Shown here: positions 38,601-46,336 of the stretch, one piece after another
Layout: the number at the start of each line of letters is the position of its first letter
How positions within the stretch are numbered: the stretch's first letter is position 1
Assembly: GCF_000425465.1 (NCBI RefSeq)
Contig: NZ_AUDM01000004.1
Coordinates: 1-64,000 of the forward strand
Source: Flavobacterium filum DSM 17961
GTDB taxonomy: Bacteria; Bacteroidota; Bacteroidia; Flavobacteriales; Flavobacteriaceae
Direction: 5' to 3'
Length of the DNA stretch: 64,000 nt
Program-made: the position numbers and the translations under genes
Notes under the pieces: model-generated
Databases searched by the model: none
Seen by the model: the letters and a program-made list of their open reading frames with translations, nothing else
What the model was told of the DNA's origin: nothing

Positions 38601-39556
38601 TGCAAACCAATCAAACTCGAAGAGCTTCAATAGCAACAAGACATTCTTACAATTTTTACGATAAAAAGAAAAACTTACATCGTATTGCTGCAACCTATTC
38701 TGAGTTTTACCCTTTAATTCGTTCAACTATTGATACGATTATTGTTGATCCAACCTTTACAAGAATGATGAATAGAGCAGAGGAGGAGACAACTATTCCA
38801 ATTTCTGAACAAAATAAATTTAGAAATCTTTTCGGAATTGAGTATCAGTATAAAAATCCATTTTCTTATGATAAATTTCAGTATTGGTCAAGAATTCGTT
38901 TAGAAATGGATAATTTTAACGAGCTTTATATGCAATTTGGAGCGGGAATTAGTAAAACATACAATAAAAACTTTAGTTCTGCTCAAATAAATGTTATGCC
39001 TGTTCAAACCGCTCCTGGTCATGCTAAAGAAATTTATCATGTACAAACAAACCTTTATCAGAGTATGTATTTTTATAAAAAGATAAATGTTAGTTTGGCA
39101 ATTGAATCAAGCTATTATTCAAAAAGTAATTATAATACTGATTTTATAACCGATAATAATATTGATATTACGTTTACCTTAAGAACCGGTTGGGATGATG
39201 GAGAGGAAAAACAATTTAAATGGGTTCCATTCCTTGAATCTTCATTAGTAAGAGGATCTACAAATTTAGGTGACGGTTATCCGTATTGGATGTTAGATAA
39301 ACGATTTTTTGGTGGTGCTGGATTGTCTTTTAGTTATGGTTTGGAAAAAGATGATTTTAAAGCAAAAGCTGAAGCCGCCTATTTCTTAGATGATTATGCA
39401 GATGAATTTCAACGTTTCTCTGGAACAATTTCCTATAGATTGTTTAATTACACTGCTCTAGTTGGTAGTTTTGAAATCTTTAACCAAGATAAGTTTTATT
39501 CCAATACTATTCAATTTGGGTTAAAACATAGTTTCAAAGAAAAAAAGAAAAAATAA
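35627..39556 (+). CDS. PelA-deacetylase / TPR / outer-membrane-barrel fusion lipoprotein
   Basis: 1309 residues. Lipoprotein leader (LFLFMMLSLFSC). Residues about 50-220 resemble the PelA middle domain; 225-560 form a NodB-like deacetylase with FLDDFPSPL (catalytic and metal Asp) and ELGFHGYNHVSL (HxxxH). A helical TPR-like section follows (about 690-960), then a beta-strand-rich C-terminal 250 residues with alternating aromatic strands (AEAAYFLDDYADEFQRFSG) like the PelB/outer-membrane porin. So activities that are split between PelA and PelB in Pseudomonas seem joined here. Last gene of the operon, closed by a strong terminator. Confidence 0.85.
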   Translation: MKNRAFLTSIPKAVLFLFMMLSLFSCADFDALNPLKNDLFSSEKDKLSNLRRYNDADLNLPPVVEYIIDFENPISVKYSNHLKKMCNYTKMPFRNINVKSWNANLAIQESTRVICVLETKKLSDASVEKLLKFVSDGGTLFLPFACEDKRFGFMAGMKVNAEYSTDITSLGINFTESFLPTMKNSEVRKAITHYGMSGENFDKTKVKIHATAINNTSFPFIIENKIGVGRVINFNTTFELEKMDRGLLYSGIMMGLEAIPYPVANTNTIFLDDFPSPLYDTKMEPIKSEMNLSISDFVRKIWWPDMKELAKKYQVSYTAVPAFDYNVKTNPPFLFSQWDEKKVTLSNRVEPVSSWLMRDCLKNGHELGFHGYNHVSLVKRDWKKPEFIVTALEGVQKKWKVSSFGDLPVSYVPPSNYIDQMGLKQLKEGLPTINYMCSLYLGETYEGGNREYDFDPYHHNMFDYPRISSGFVVDDNSKYNIHSLYLYSGIWNHFVHPDDVYQIPSPFNKSAGNFELRNAKGLGWRKTKGVEGGLLAEFDAYMKEFTRAFPHSRFLNAAEGGPVTLDWRASKFNHKIYNGQYIVEEINPETSLSNSQYWFLYGTLEKAENIESQLKQNAVTFSKTPYLNGYLYSIYTNEPKLSLKDYREYRDKELDFIFSKIKSDYYTYVVKVREFENGADSFDDYEEQLRIEKEALKQRMLSESKIDYAVWNKYAEYMSWENKGEDVWKMLEKHCSKYPTKENVMYSQELDKLIGYPNDLAMEKWINAQLLVNPRDKDLLNRYVADFNTPENKEKIKQALITLLSVDTGKESLFNYIQHLLWYEPQTALQELEKIQPNLDFKDLATNITWLYANEKQFQKAYDWSFYSNEIDFATKMEWLMELKQYDILISEYNNYIQTNPDDYKTKALMSNYYHEMGKFKESWVIANELPDSKEKESLRKMLNEDVIYQDEMLQQDLLQNHSELFYDNVKKSLTKTNRLKYGNFIESENELQTNQTRRASIATRHSYNFYDKKKNLHRIAATYSEFYPLIRSTIDTIIVDPTFTRMMNRAEEETTIPISEQNKFRNLFGIEYQYKNPFSYDKFQYWSRIRLEMDNFNELYMQFGAGISKTYNKNFSSAQINVMPVQTAPGHAKEIYHVQTNLYQSMYFYKKINVSLAIESSYYSKSNYNTDFITDNNIDITFTLRTGWDDGEEKQFKWVPFLESSLVRGSTNLGDGYPYWMLDKRFFGGAGLSFSYGLEKDDFKAKAEAAYFLDDYADEFQRFSGTISYRLFNYTALVGSFEIFNQDKFYSNTIQFGLKHSFKEKKKK

Positions 39557-39558
39557 AA

Positions 39559-39588
39559 AAATAGCCGTCCAAAATGAGACGGCTATTT
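39559..39588. terminator. Bidirectional terminator between the Pel-like operon and the DUF4832-type gene
   Basis: Eleven-bp stem AAATAGCCGTC (39559-39569) and GACGGCTATTT (39578-39588) with A-run and T-run on either side. Confidence 0.9.
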
Positions 39589-39608
39589 TATTTCAATTAA
39601 TTTATTAT

Positions 39609-41246
39609 TTAGTGTTTCACAACAAAACGTCTTGAATCTTTGGTTTGTCCATTCTCAAATTGAAGGAAATAAACTCCGTTGTTTAGATGTTGTACATCAA
39701 AACTAACTTTGTTACCAACTTGAGTTGCATTCAATTTAATTTGTTGCCCTACTGAATTGTAAATAGTAAAAGTATAGTCTTCAATTGTATCCATTTCTAC
39801 AAACAACTCATTAGATGCCGGAACCGGATGTAAAGTAACTTTAGCTCTATCATTATCTGTCAAACTAAGTGCTTGATTTACGATAATGGTATGTTTTAAA
39901 TCGTTATATCCTGTTGACGATTCCCACATATTATTGTTTGCAAATCGTATAGCGTATTCAGGTCTATTAGCAATGGTTTCATAAATATCCGGTAAATGTA
40001 AATATACTTTATAACTTCCCGGAACCATATTTGTTGGCAATGTTAAATTCTCAGTTATCGATTTTGTTCCCATCCAATCTCTTGGATCTGCTTCTAGCAT
40101 TAAAGAATAGGTTTGATTTGTAACTGCATTTTTCAACACGATATATGCATATCGTTCATTAAATGGGGCAGAATATCCAACATTTTTCAGATTTAAAGTT
40201 ACCGGTAAAGTACTGTTAGCAGTTATACTTTGTGGAAAAACTGCAGATGTCAGTTCAAAACGATACCCCAATTTCTTTTGAATATCACCAAAACAATCAC
40301 TTGTTTGCCATCCATTAATAACATTTGGATGATAATCTAAATTTAAATACGACCAATGAAATTTTGCCATTTCTAATTGTGCAGTTGCACAATTTGTTCT
40401 GGATTCAAAAACAGCACACGTTTCACCACCCATTGGTAGAAATTTAGTTTCTTGTTCTAAATATGGATATTCTGTATTCACATTTGTGTAGGTACCAACA
40501 TCTGTATTACTTGATAAAAAACAATCATTATGGTGACCAATTCGAGCCAAAGAAGAGTTTGTAAATGCTTGATTTGCAGGTAGAGGAGAAGTTGCATTAT
40601 ACATTTGCTGTTTCATTTTTGGGTAACGAATTTGAACGGCTCTTGTATTGGGTAATGCTGCTAAAATGGCATTCGTAATGTCCTTTCTATGATTATAATT
40701 AGCAGTGGTTAAATTTGTTTGATTATATCCCCAACCGCCAAATTCTGCTTGGTTGGTATAATACCATTCTCCCCAAGCTCCAATAAATCCAGCTTGCATT
40801 ACAGCAATTACATCGGTATTGGCAATTAAAATTGGTTTAAGTTGATTGATATGCTCTAAAATTCTTGTTTTAGTTGCATCTAGATATTGAGCATTTTCAT
40901 CATCAGAATAGGCAAATCTAATAACAGCTTTTAATCCTGCATTTCTAATCCGATTAAAATCAGTTTGCATGTTATTTAAATACGATTGAGGAATTGTTGT
41001 ATTCACAAAATCATTCAAATAAAAATACCTAAAAACTAAAGAAATATTCTGACTAGTTCTATAATTGGTTAATGTTGATTGGTTAATCAAATTATAACCA
41101 CTTGAAGATTGTGTGTCACTGTATTTGTAAAAACCTCTTTCCGGATTAGGAAAGTTTGCAGTCGAAGGGCTGTAACTAACTGTTACATTTTGTGCCGCAA
41201 GTTGTAAACACAACATGGCACTCAAAAAGGTAAATGCTTTCTTCAT
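39609..41246 (-). CDS. T9SS-exported DUF4874/DUF4832-type protein
   Basis: 545 residues: Sec signal (FTFLSAMLCLQLAAQ), a TIM-barrel-like DUF4874 region starting NFPNPERGFYKYSDTQ and including QAGFIGAWGEWYY, a DUF4832 beta domain (about 300-450), and a C-terminal type-A sorting domain (LHPVPASNELFVEMD to RRFVVKH). It should be secreted by the type IX system and attached at the surface. The family is thought to act on carbohydrates, so a link with the convergent Pel-like operon is possible but unproven. Operator-like repeats lie upstream. Confidence 0.9.
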   Translation of the reverse strand: MKKAFTFLSAMLCLQLAAQNVTVSYSPSTANFPNPERGFYKYSDTQSSSGYNLINQSTLTNYRTSQNISLVFRYFYLNDFVNTTIPQSYLNNMQTDFNRIRNAGLKAVIRFAYSDDENAQYLDATKTRILEHINQLKPILIANTDVIAVMQAGFIGAWGEWYYTNQAEFGGWGYNQTNLTTANYNHRKDITNAILAALPNTRAVQIRYPKMKQQMYNATSPLPANQAFTNSSLARIGHHNDCFLSSNTDVGTYTNVNTEYPYLEQETKFLPMGGETCAVFESRTNCATAQLEMAKFHWSYLNLDYHPNVINGWQTSDCFGDIQKKLGYRFELTSAVFPQSITANSTLPVTLNLKNVGYSAPFNERYAYIVLKNAVTNQTYSLMLEADPRDWMGTKSITENLTLPTNMVPGSYKVYLHLPDIYETIANRPEYAIRFANNNMWESSTGYNDLKHTIIVNQALSLTDNDRAKVTLHPVPASNELFVEMDTIEDYTFTIYNSVGQQIKLNATQVGNKVSFDVQHLNNGVYFLQFENGQTKDSRRFVVKH

Positions 41247-41346
41247 AGTAGTAGGTTAAGTTGCTAAATTTGGGTTTAGCGGGTTACACGGATTAGTTTT
41301 TTTCTCTGTTAAACAACTTGTGGTTTATTGTTTCAACAATTCAAAT

Positions 41347-41413
41347 ATAGATGAAATGCATTTTAATATCGATTAAATGCGTTAAAAAAATGCTCAAAAA
41401 ATCGATGAAATGC
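41347..41413. promoter_or_regulatory. Three 13-bp direct repeats, operator-like
   Basis: ATAGATGAAATGC (41347), ATCGATTAAATGC (41368) and ATCGATGAAATGC (41401), spaced 21 and 33 bp, i.e. near two and three helical turns on one face. They sit 100-170 bp upstream of the DUF4832-type gene start on the minus strand. Confidence 0.5.
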
Positions 41414-41579
41414 AAAAAAATATTTTTTTTGTAATATATAGATTACGTAAAATTTTTATATCAGCATTTTATTTTCGATGTATTAGAACTATAACTAATT
41501 GTTAATAAGTTGTTTATAACTATACTAGCTGAAGACAATCTGTAAGTTTTGTTTTATCAATAAATCTAAATTATTCAAA

Positions 41580-41607
41580 ATGAATTATAATTTATAGTAA
41601 GTAAAAT
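41580..41607 (+). other. attL: dif-like XerC/XerD site
   Basis: XerC arm ATGAATTATAA, spacer TTTATA, XerD arm GTAAGTAAAAT. It matches the right-hand site at 24 of 28 positions with an identical spacer and the same orientation. Against the E. coli dif pattern the 3' half of the XerC arm, the spacer and the end of the XerD arm fit. It marks the left boundary of the phage element; the diverged XerD arm may be the phage-derived half. Confidence 0.75.
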
Positions 41608-41624
41608 AAAACGTATATTATTAA

Positions 41625-41648
41625 ATGATTTAAATAAAATTAAATCAT
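41625..41648. promoter_or_regulatory. Perfect inverted repeat over the first phage start codon
   Basis: ATGATTTAA (41625-41633) and TTAAATCAT (41640-41648), 6-nt spacer, overlapping the ATG at 41647. Position suggests an autoregulatory operator or a hairpin hiding the start. Confidence 0.45.
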
Positions 41649-41970
41649 GGCAAAAAAGCAATTAACAATGTCCGAATTTGAATTTATGATTTCTCAAATG
41701 AGAGAAACTTCAAAAGTTAATCTCAACACATTAGTGAATTTTTTAAGAAAATTTTGTAATACTAAACGCTCCGGTAATTATTTATTAATTAGACCAAAAA
41801 AACAAAATAAAGTTGCAATATTTTGCACTTTTAACATCAATGATGGTTTAGTCGAAATTAGAAAAGCTTATTCAGACCACACATATAGATTAAATGTAAA
41901 AAACAATAAAGAATTTTTAAAAAAAATAGTTAAACACGAACTTTTAAAAACTGTAATATGTCAAAATTAA
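41647..41970 (+). CDS. Phage early protein of unknown function, 107 residues
   Basis: Basic protein (KKQ, KRSGNYLLIRPKKQNK) with predicted helix-strand mix and no membrane segment; could bind nucleic acid. First gene inside attL, overlapping the next gene by 13 bp, so part of the replication operon. I do not recognise the family. Confidence 0.65.
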   Translation: MAKKQLTMSEFEFMISQMRETSKVNLNTLVNFLRKFCNTKRSGNYLLIRPKKQNKVAIFCTFNINDGLVEIRKAYSDHTYRLNVKNNKEFLKKIVKHELLKTVICQN

Positions 41971-42197
41971 CAATTGAGACAGTTTTTTTAAAAGATTTGG
42001 TTACTATGTCTTTGATAGCAATTACAAATCTTCCTAAAGATAAACTTTTCTTTCATCTACAATCTATAGATAATAGAATACAAAAAGGCACACTTTTAGA
42101 ATCTGAATTGTCATTTCAATTATTAAATGCTTATCATTATTATATTTTATATATGCCTATAATTGACAAAGATCATTACCAAAAAACTAGGCAATAA
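41958..42197 (+). CDS. Phage early protein of unknown function, 79 residues
   Basis: Small, mostly helical protein (LKDLVTMSLIAITNLPKDKLFFHL). It overlaps the upstream gene by 13 bp and its TAA abuts the TTG start of the Rep gene, a typical translational-coupling arrangement. No recognised domain. Confidence 0.6.
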   Translation: MSKLTIETVFLKDLVTMSLIAITNLPKDKLFFHLQSIDNRIQKGTLLESELSFQLLNAYHYYILYMPIIDKDHYQKTRQ

Positions 42198-44129
42198 TTG
42201 ATTGATACAATTGAAATAGTATTGCATGATATTAATTCAAAAAACATTCATTTAGATAAACCATCTGGTTACGATTTTAAAAGTGATTTTAATCATCAGT
42301 TATATGATAGATTGTTACATTACCAATCTGTATATATTGAAAGACAAAAAGCTTTTATAGCAGAACAAATACATATTGAACCTGATGGAACTGAATTTAA
42401 AAGAAAATCGATACCTAAAGATTTTGTTTTAACTAAACGTGAAGGAATATTTTTTGATGGCATGAACGGAACGGATTTATTTTTTCGTCCCGTACGTGGT
42501 TCATTAAACAATCCATCATCTGATTATCGCGTTCAGTTTTCTGCTAATGAAAATATGGACGCTATTACATTTTCTTTTTCAATACCTAAATATATATATA
42601 ATCATAACATTGCTCAATTTGTACCCAATATAGAAAGTCAACGTTATAAAAATAACATTTTCACTATGCGAAATTGGAGTACCCAAATTGAGCATATACG
42701 TCAAAGATTAATTGAATTTTTATATACTTTTTTTGACGACCTTTCTATTATTTTAAATCTTCCTGATTTAGCAAATTTTTCTTTAAATAACGTTGAAATT
42801 AAACGTTTAGACTTATGCTATAATCAATATTTTTCTGAGCATGCAATGGTACTTGATTATTTGAATGCTCAACGTAAATTTTATCGGACCAAAGTACGCT
42901 CCAATACTATTGTTAAAGATGACCGAGATACATCCTTTTTTTATAGGCATTCTAAAGATGGTTTTTTCTTCAAAATATATTCTAAAGGCGAAGAATTTCT
43001 AGTAAATGATTTCCCAAAATTATTTAAAGAAAATGAACAGTATTTTGAAGTAAGAAAAGCAGATTTAATGCCAAAAGCAAAAAAAATATTTGAAAAATAT
43101 TTCAATCAAACTTATAAAAAATTGAATGGCAAAGTTGAAGATTTAATATTTTCTTATTATAAAACATATCTTCCAAAAAATGAAAATATTTCATTTTGTG
43201 AAGATTTAGACAATATTTTAAAATGGAAAATAAAATCTTTAATAATTGAATCTAATAAAATTTTAAGGTATGAAATGTCTTTTACTAGAACGTATCTTTC
43301 CACTTTATATAAACAAAATTTTTTTAGAAAGTCATGTAAATATTGGAAAGTTTTTCAAAATTCATATAATTTAATAACTAGATATAATCTTCTATTATCT
43401 CAAGGTAAGTTAAATCAGGCTAAAGCTTTTAAATTAAAAAATCTTATCACAACAAAAACTTTTAAACAATACGAAATATACGACCGTTCCATTAATAAAA
43501 AACATGAGTTTTTTTTACTTACAAATAATAATTTAAAAAATCATGAAAATGAATTTTTAGATTATAAAAATACAATTATTAACCAAAATTATAAAATCAT
43601 TGAAATGAAAGAGGCTTCTTTTAATGATCAATTATTTAAAATAATTTTTAAAAGATTTCAATCAGAAATTGAATATTTTAAAGTAAAAGAATTTACTGAA
43701 GTAAAATCAATTTTGGAACAAATTGATTTATATAACAAAAAGGTAGAAAAAAGAGTTGAACAATGGAAAAAAGATTTTCCCGAAACTTTTAAAAATCTAT
43801 CTACAACAAAAAAAAGAAAAGCAAATTTGATTAAGTTAAATAAACCTCGCATGAAACTTATATTAGATTTAATGGATAAAGAATTTTCTATTAATCAAGT
43901 TGTTCAACAATTAGGAATGTCAAAAAGTACTTATTATGAATTATTAAAACAACTTGAAAAATTTAACATACACAAACAAACTATCAAACATAAATATGAC
44001 TTCACTCATATAAAAACTGATTTTTCATCATATTACGAAAAATTTTATATAGAATCTCATTATCATAGAAAAATATTTCATAATCCTTATTTGATTTCTT
44101 ATGACGCATTAAGGCAGCATAATCATTAA
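42198..44129 (+). CDS. Replication initiator, RepG2P / phage X-like, with C-terminal HTH
   Basis: 643 residues from a TTG coupled to the upstream stop. N-terminal IDTIEIVLHD, the mid-protein VEIKRLDLCYNQYF (R-x-D strand) and FFKIYSKGEEFLVND (Y-x-K-x-x-E) fit the layout of filamentous-phage G2P/phage X replication initiators, which nick DNA to start rolling-circle replication. Residues 555-605 (SINQVVQQLGMSKSTYYELLKQL) are a clear helix-turn-helix, an unusual addition that could bind the origin or control transcription. The catalytic tyrosine cannot be assigned by eye. Extremely AT-rich codon use. Confidence 0.65.
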   Translation: MIDTIEIVLHDINSKNIHLDKPSGYDFKSDFNHQLYDRLLHYQSVYIERQKAFIAEQIHIEPDGTEFKRKSIPKDFVLTKREGIFFDGMNGTDLFFRPVRGSLNNPSSDYRVQFSANENMDAITFSFSIPKYIYNHNIAQFVPNIESQRYKNNIFTMRNWSTQIEHIRQRLIEFLYTFFDDLSIILNLPDLANFSLNNVEIKRLDLCYNQYFSEHAMVLDYLNAQRKFYRTKVRSNTIVKDDRDTSFFYRHSKDGFFFKIYSKGEEFLVNDFPKLFKENEQYFEVRKADLMPKAKKIFEKYFNQTYKKLNGKVEDLIFSYYKTYLPKNENISFCEDLDNILKWKIKSLIIESNKILRYEMSFTRTYLSTLYKQNFFRKSCKYWKVFQNSYNLITRYNLLLSQGKLNQAKAFKLKNLITTKTFKQYEIYDRSINKKHEFFLLTNNNLKNHENEFLDYKNTIINQNYKIIEMKEASFNDQLFKIIFKRFQSEIEYFKVKEFTEVKSILEQIDLYNKKVEKRVEQWKKDFPETFKNLSTTKKRKANLIKLNKPRMKLILDLMDKEFSINQVVQQLGMSKSTYYELLKQLEKFNIHKQTIKHKYDFTHIKTDFSSYYEKFYIESHYHRKIFHNPYLISYDALRQHNH

Positions 44130-44161
44130 CCTTAAATAAATGTTAAAAAAAATCAAAACAC

Positions 44162-44191
44162 TTGACAAAACTAAAAACGTAGTTATCTTTT
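44162..44191 (+). promoter_or_regulatory. Candidate phage structural-operon promoter
   Basis: TTG (44162-44164), 19-bp spacer, TATCTTTT (44184-44191, one mismatch to TAnnTTTG). 30 bp before the small membrane protein that precedes the capsid gene, in the only non-coding gap after Rep. Confidence 0.55.
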
Positions 44192-44221
44192 TATTCTCTT
44201 CATTAAATAAAATAAAAAAAT

Positions 44222-44356
44222 ATGAGATTTTTATCACGTTTGCCTTGGCTAACATTGTTAGCCGTTGCGGGTCTTGTCATGTATTTTCACAGTGACATCA
44301 AAGAATTCATCAATTCAAAAATGCCAAGTTTGGGCAATTTTTTAACTAAAAAGTAA
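44222..44356 (+). CDS. Small phage membrane protein, 44 residues
   Basis: MRFLSRLPWLTLLAVAGLVM and a polar tail ending SLGNFLTKK: one membrane segment with a positively charged N-terminus. Located 4 bp before the candidate capsid gene, so translated with it. In membrane-containing tailless phages many virion proteins are this size; a virion membrane protein is an inference. Confidence 0.65.
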   Translation: MRFLSRLPWLTLLAVAGLVMYFHSDIKEFINSKMPSLGNFLTKK

Positions 44357-44360
44357 AAAC

Positions 44361-45239
44361 ATGAAAATTATTGTTGCACCAGGCGAAAGCAGATTTGAAG
44401 TGTTTGAAAAAGGAACTACAGCTGGTTTATTAATTTCTATTGAAACTGATGAAGCTGCACTTGTTTCTTCAATGCTTGCTAATATGCAAATTGAAGTACA
44501 TAATACTTTAGATGGTCAAAAAGTACATCAAATCACACCAAACAACTTCAAGTTAAACCATTTACATGGAATTATTTTTGCAAATAACGCACCGTTATCT
44601 GAAAAAACTTTTGAAGTTGCAAAAACTATCAACGGTACTAAAACTTACATTTTACCTTTCTACTTTGGCACAAATGAAGTGTTAAACAAACAACGTGGTT
44701 TGTATGTTGAAATTAAAAACGGTAACCTTTCCGGTTCTTCTGAAGATGCTACTGTTGTAATTGAAACCATTCCTTCTGTAGGATTGAAAACCTCTCAATT
44801 AACAATTGAACGTTTAACTTTAGAAGCTACAAAAACTAACCACACATTAAAACTTGGCTCTTTTGTTAATCAGTTGGTGTATTTTCCTCCGGCTGATGAC
44901 GATGTGTTTTCAGTTGATGAATTGGAAGTTTCTTCTGATAAATTAAATGAAGAATATTCTGCTCGTCAAATTTACAACCAATTGAATAACACAATTGAGC
45001 CGGATATTGCTTACGCAAAAACTCCGATTAATTTGATTAAAGAAGATATTGGCTTAAATGGAGTTTCAATTGATATTGACTTCCTTACTGCTAAAGCCAG
45101 TAGAGAGTTGTTTATTGTACGTCGTATTGTAACTCCCCAAATTGCAAACGAATTAGTTACAAAAACTAACGAGCATTCCTCAGAAAACATCCAATTTATC
45201 AAGGCTACTACCTTGAAAAGTGCTTGCGGTTGTAATTAA
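44361..45239 (+). CDS. Candidate major capsid protein
   Basis: 292 residues, no signal or membrane segment, rich in predicted beta-strands in two similar-sized halves (residues 1-140 and 145-250), ending SACGCN. It comes first in the structural block with its own promoter just upstream and terminator just downstream, and its codon use (less extreme AT, many GCT/GTT) suggests high expression. Size fits FLiP-type double-jelly-roll capsid proteins. I assign it by position and composition; no motif proves it. A spike or other abundant virion protein is the alternative. Confidence 0.5.
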   Translation: MKIIVAPGESRFEVFEKGTTAGLLISIETDEAALVSSMLANMQIEVHNTLDGQKVHQITPNNFKLNHLHGIIFANNAPLSEKTFEVAKTINGTKTYILPFYFGTNEVLNKQRGLYVEIKNGNLSGSSEDATVVIETIPSVGLKTSQLTIERLTLEATKTNHTLKLGSFVNQLVYFPPADDDVFSVDELEVSSDKLNEEYSARQIYNQLNNTIEPDIAYAKTPINLIKEDIGLNGVSIDIDFLTAKASRELFIVRRIVTPQIANELVTKTNEHSSENIQFIKATTLKSACGCN

Positions 45240-45260
45240 AAAAAATATCACACAAATAAC

Positions 45261-45291
45261 AAAAAACCCTGATTTTATCAGGGTTTTTTTT
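45261..45291 (+). terminator. Rho-independent terminator after the candidate capsid gene
   Basis: AAACCCTGA and TCAGGGTTT around TTTTA, followed by a T-run. It would give a separate abundant message for the capsid gene, with reduced read-through to the rest. Confidence 0.9.
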
Positions 45292-45306
45292 AAATAAAAA
45301 AATATT

Positions 45307-46041
45307 ATGTCTGCATTTTTAGAAATTGCCGGAAGTCAATTAAATGGATCGGCTGGTCAGGCTGCAACTAACGCAATGAATCAAGGAATTGCGGGTATTA
45401 CTTCATTTGCTACTAATCTCTTTTCTTCAACATTGGGAGCTGTTTTTGCAAATGGTTTCGATTTATCATGTTGGGGTGCTTCCCTAACTCCGGCTGATGC
45501 AAAAAAAGAATTAGAAGATATTTTTATCCCACATCTAACAGTTTTAAACAATAAACTTTCAAATGCATCATCTAAATCAGATATGCAATTGTCAATGAAT
45601 GAATTGTTAAAATATGTATTTGTTTGTGATGAGTATTTTACAAATGTTAAGCGAAAAATGGCTTCTTGGTCTGCATGTTCAATAAAAGGAATCAATGCAC
45701 AAAGAGATTATTTCAAAGGCATTATAACTGAAATTAACACTCTTTTAGAGTCTTATATTTCCAAAGGTGCAACTACTTCACAAGTTCAAGTTGCCATTCC
45801 TTATACAATTCCCGCTTCATCAACAAAAAGCGGTTCTGCTTATCCTTTTGCAAAAAATCGTCAGGAAAAAGTCACTTATCCAAATGTTAATTTATCTAAC
45901 TATAACCTACAATCACAAAGTCAAAATTTTGACGGTTCAAACGGTTCTACTGTAGATACTCCTGATTCAGAAACAAAAAAAGAAGGTAGTTCTGTACCTT
46001 TATTGCTTGGACTTGGTTTATTACTTGCAAAATTATCTTAA
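45307..46041 (+). CDS. Phage virion-associated protein with C-terminal membrane segment
   Basis: 244 residues. Small-residue-rich N-terminus (AGSQLNGSAGQAATNAMNQ), helical middle with three or four cysteines, a Ser/Gln/Asn-rich low-complexity section (about 160-225), and a hydrophobic tail VPLLLGLGLLLAKLS. This build suits a minor virion or membrane-anchored vertex protein. No family recognised. Confidence 0.6.
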   Translation: MSAFLEIAGSQLNGSAGQAATNAMNQGIAGITSFATNLFSSTLGAVFANGFDLSCWGASLTPADAKKELEDIFIPHLTVLNNKLSNASSKSDMQLSMNELLKYVFVCDEYFTNVKRKMASWSACSIKGINAQRDYFKGIITEINTLLESYISKGATTSQVQVAIPYTIPASSTKSGSAYPFAKNRQEKVTYPNVNLSNYNLQSQSQNFDGSNGSTVDTPDSETKKEGSSVPLLLGLGLLLAKLS

Positions 46042-46051
46042 AAAAAATATT

Positions 46052-46336
46052 ATGAATTTAATCAAAATTTTTCAAAGAATTTACCTTGAGCAATTTGGAT
46101 GGGCTTTTGAAGATGAAATGTCAATGACTAGAACGTTTAACGATTTGGATAATTTTCATAATCGGGCTTTACCCGATTCAGAAAATAAAATTGAAGCGAT
46201 TTACGCAAAGCTTTTCAAAAACAATCTTTTTTATCTTTTAGCACCAATTTTATTTTTATACTTGAAATATCTCGCGACTAAATTTACTCATCCTGAGTTT
46301 TTAAATAGACTTGTTGAGAAAGAAATGGAAGAGTAA
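46052..46336 (+). CDS. Phage protein of unknown function with one membrane segment
   Basis: 94 residues from the ATG at 46052, 10 bp after the previous stop (a longer reading from 46007 would overlap it). Acidic, helical N-terminal two thirds and one membrane segment (NNLFYLLAPILFLYLKYLA) before a charged tail. Virion membrane protein is possible. Confidence 0.6.
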   Translation: MNLIKIFQRIYLEQFGWAFEDEMSMTRTFNDLDNFHNRALPDSENKIEAIYAKLFKNNLFYLLAPILFLYLKYLATKFTHPEFLNRLVEKEMEE

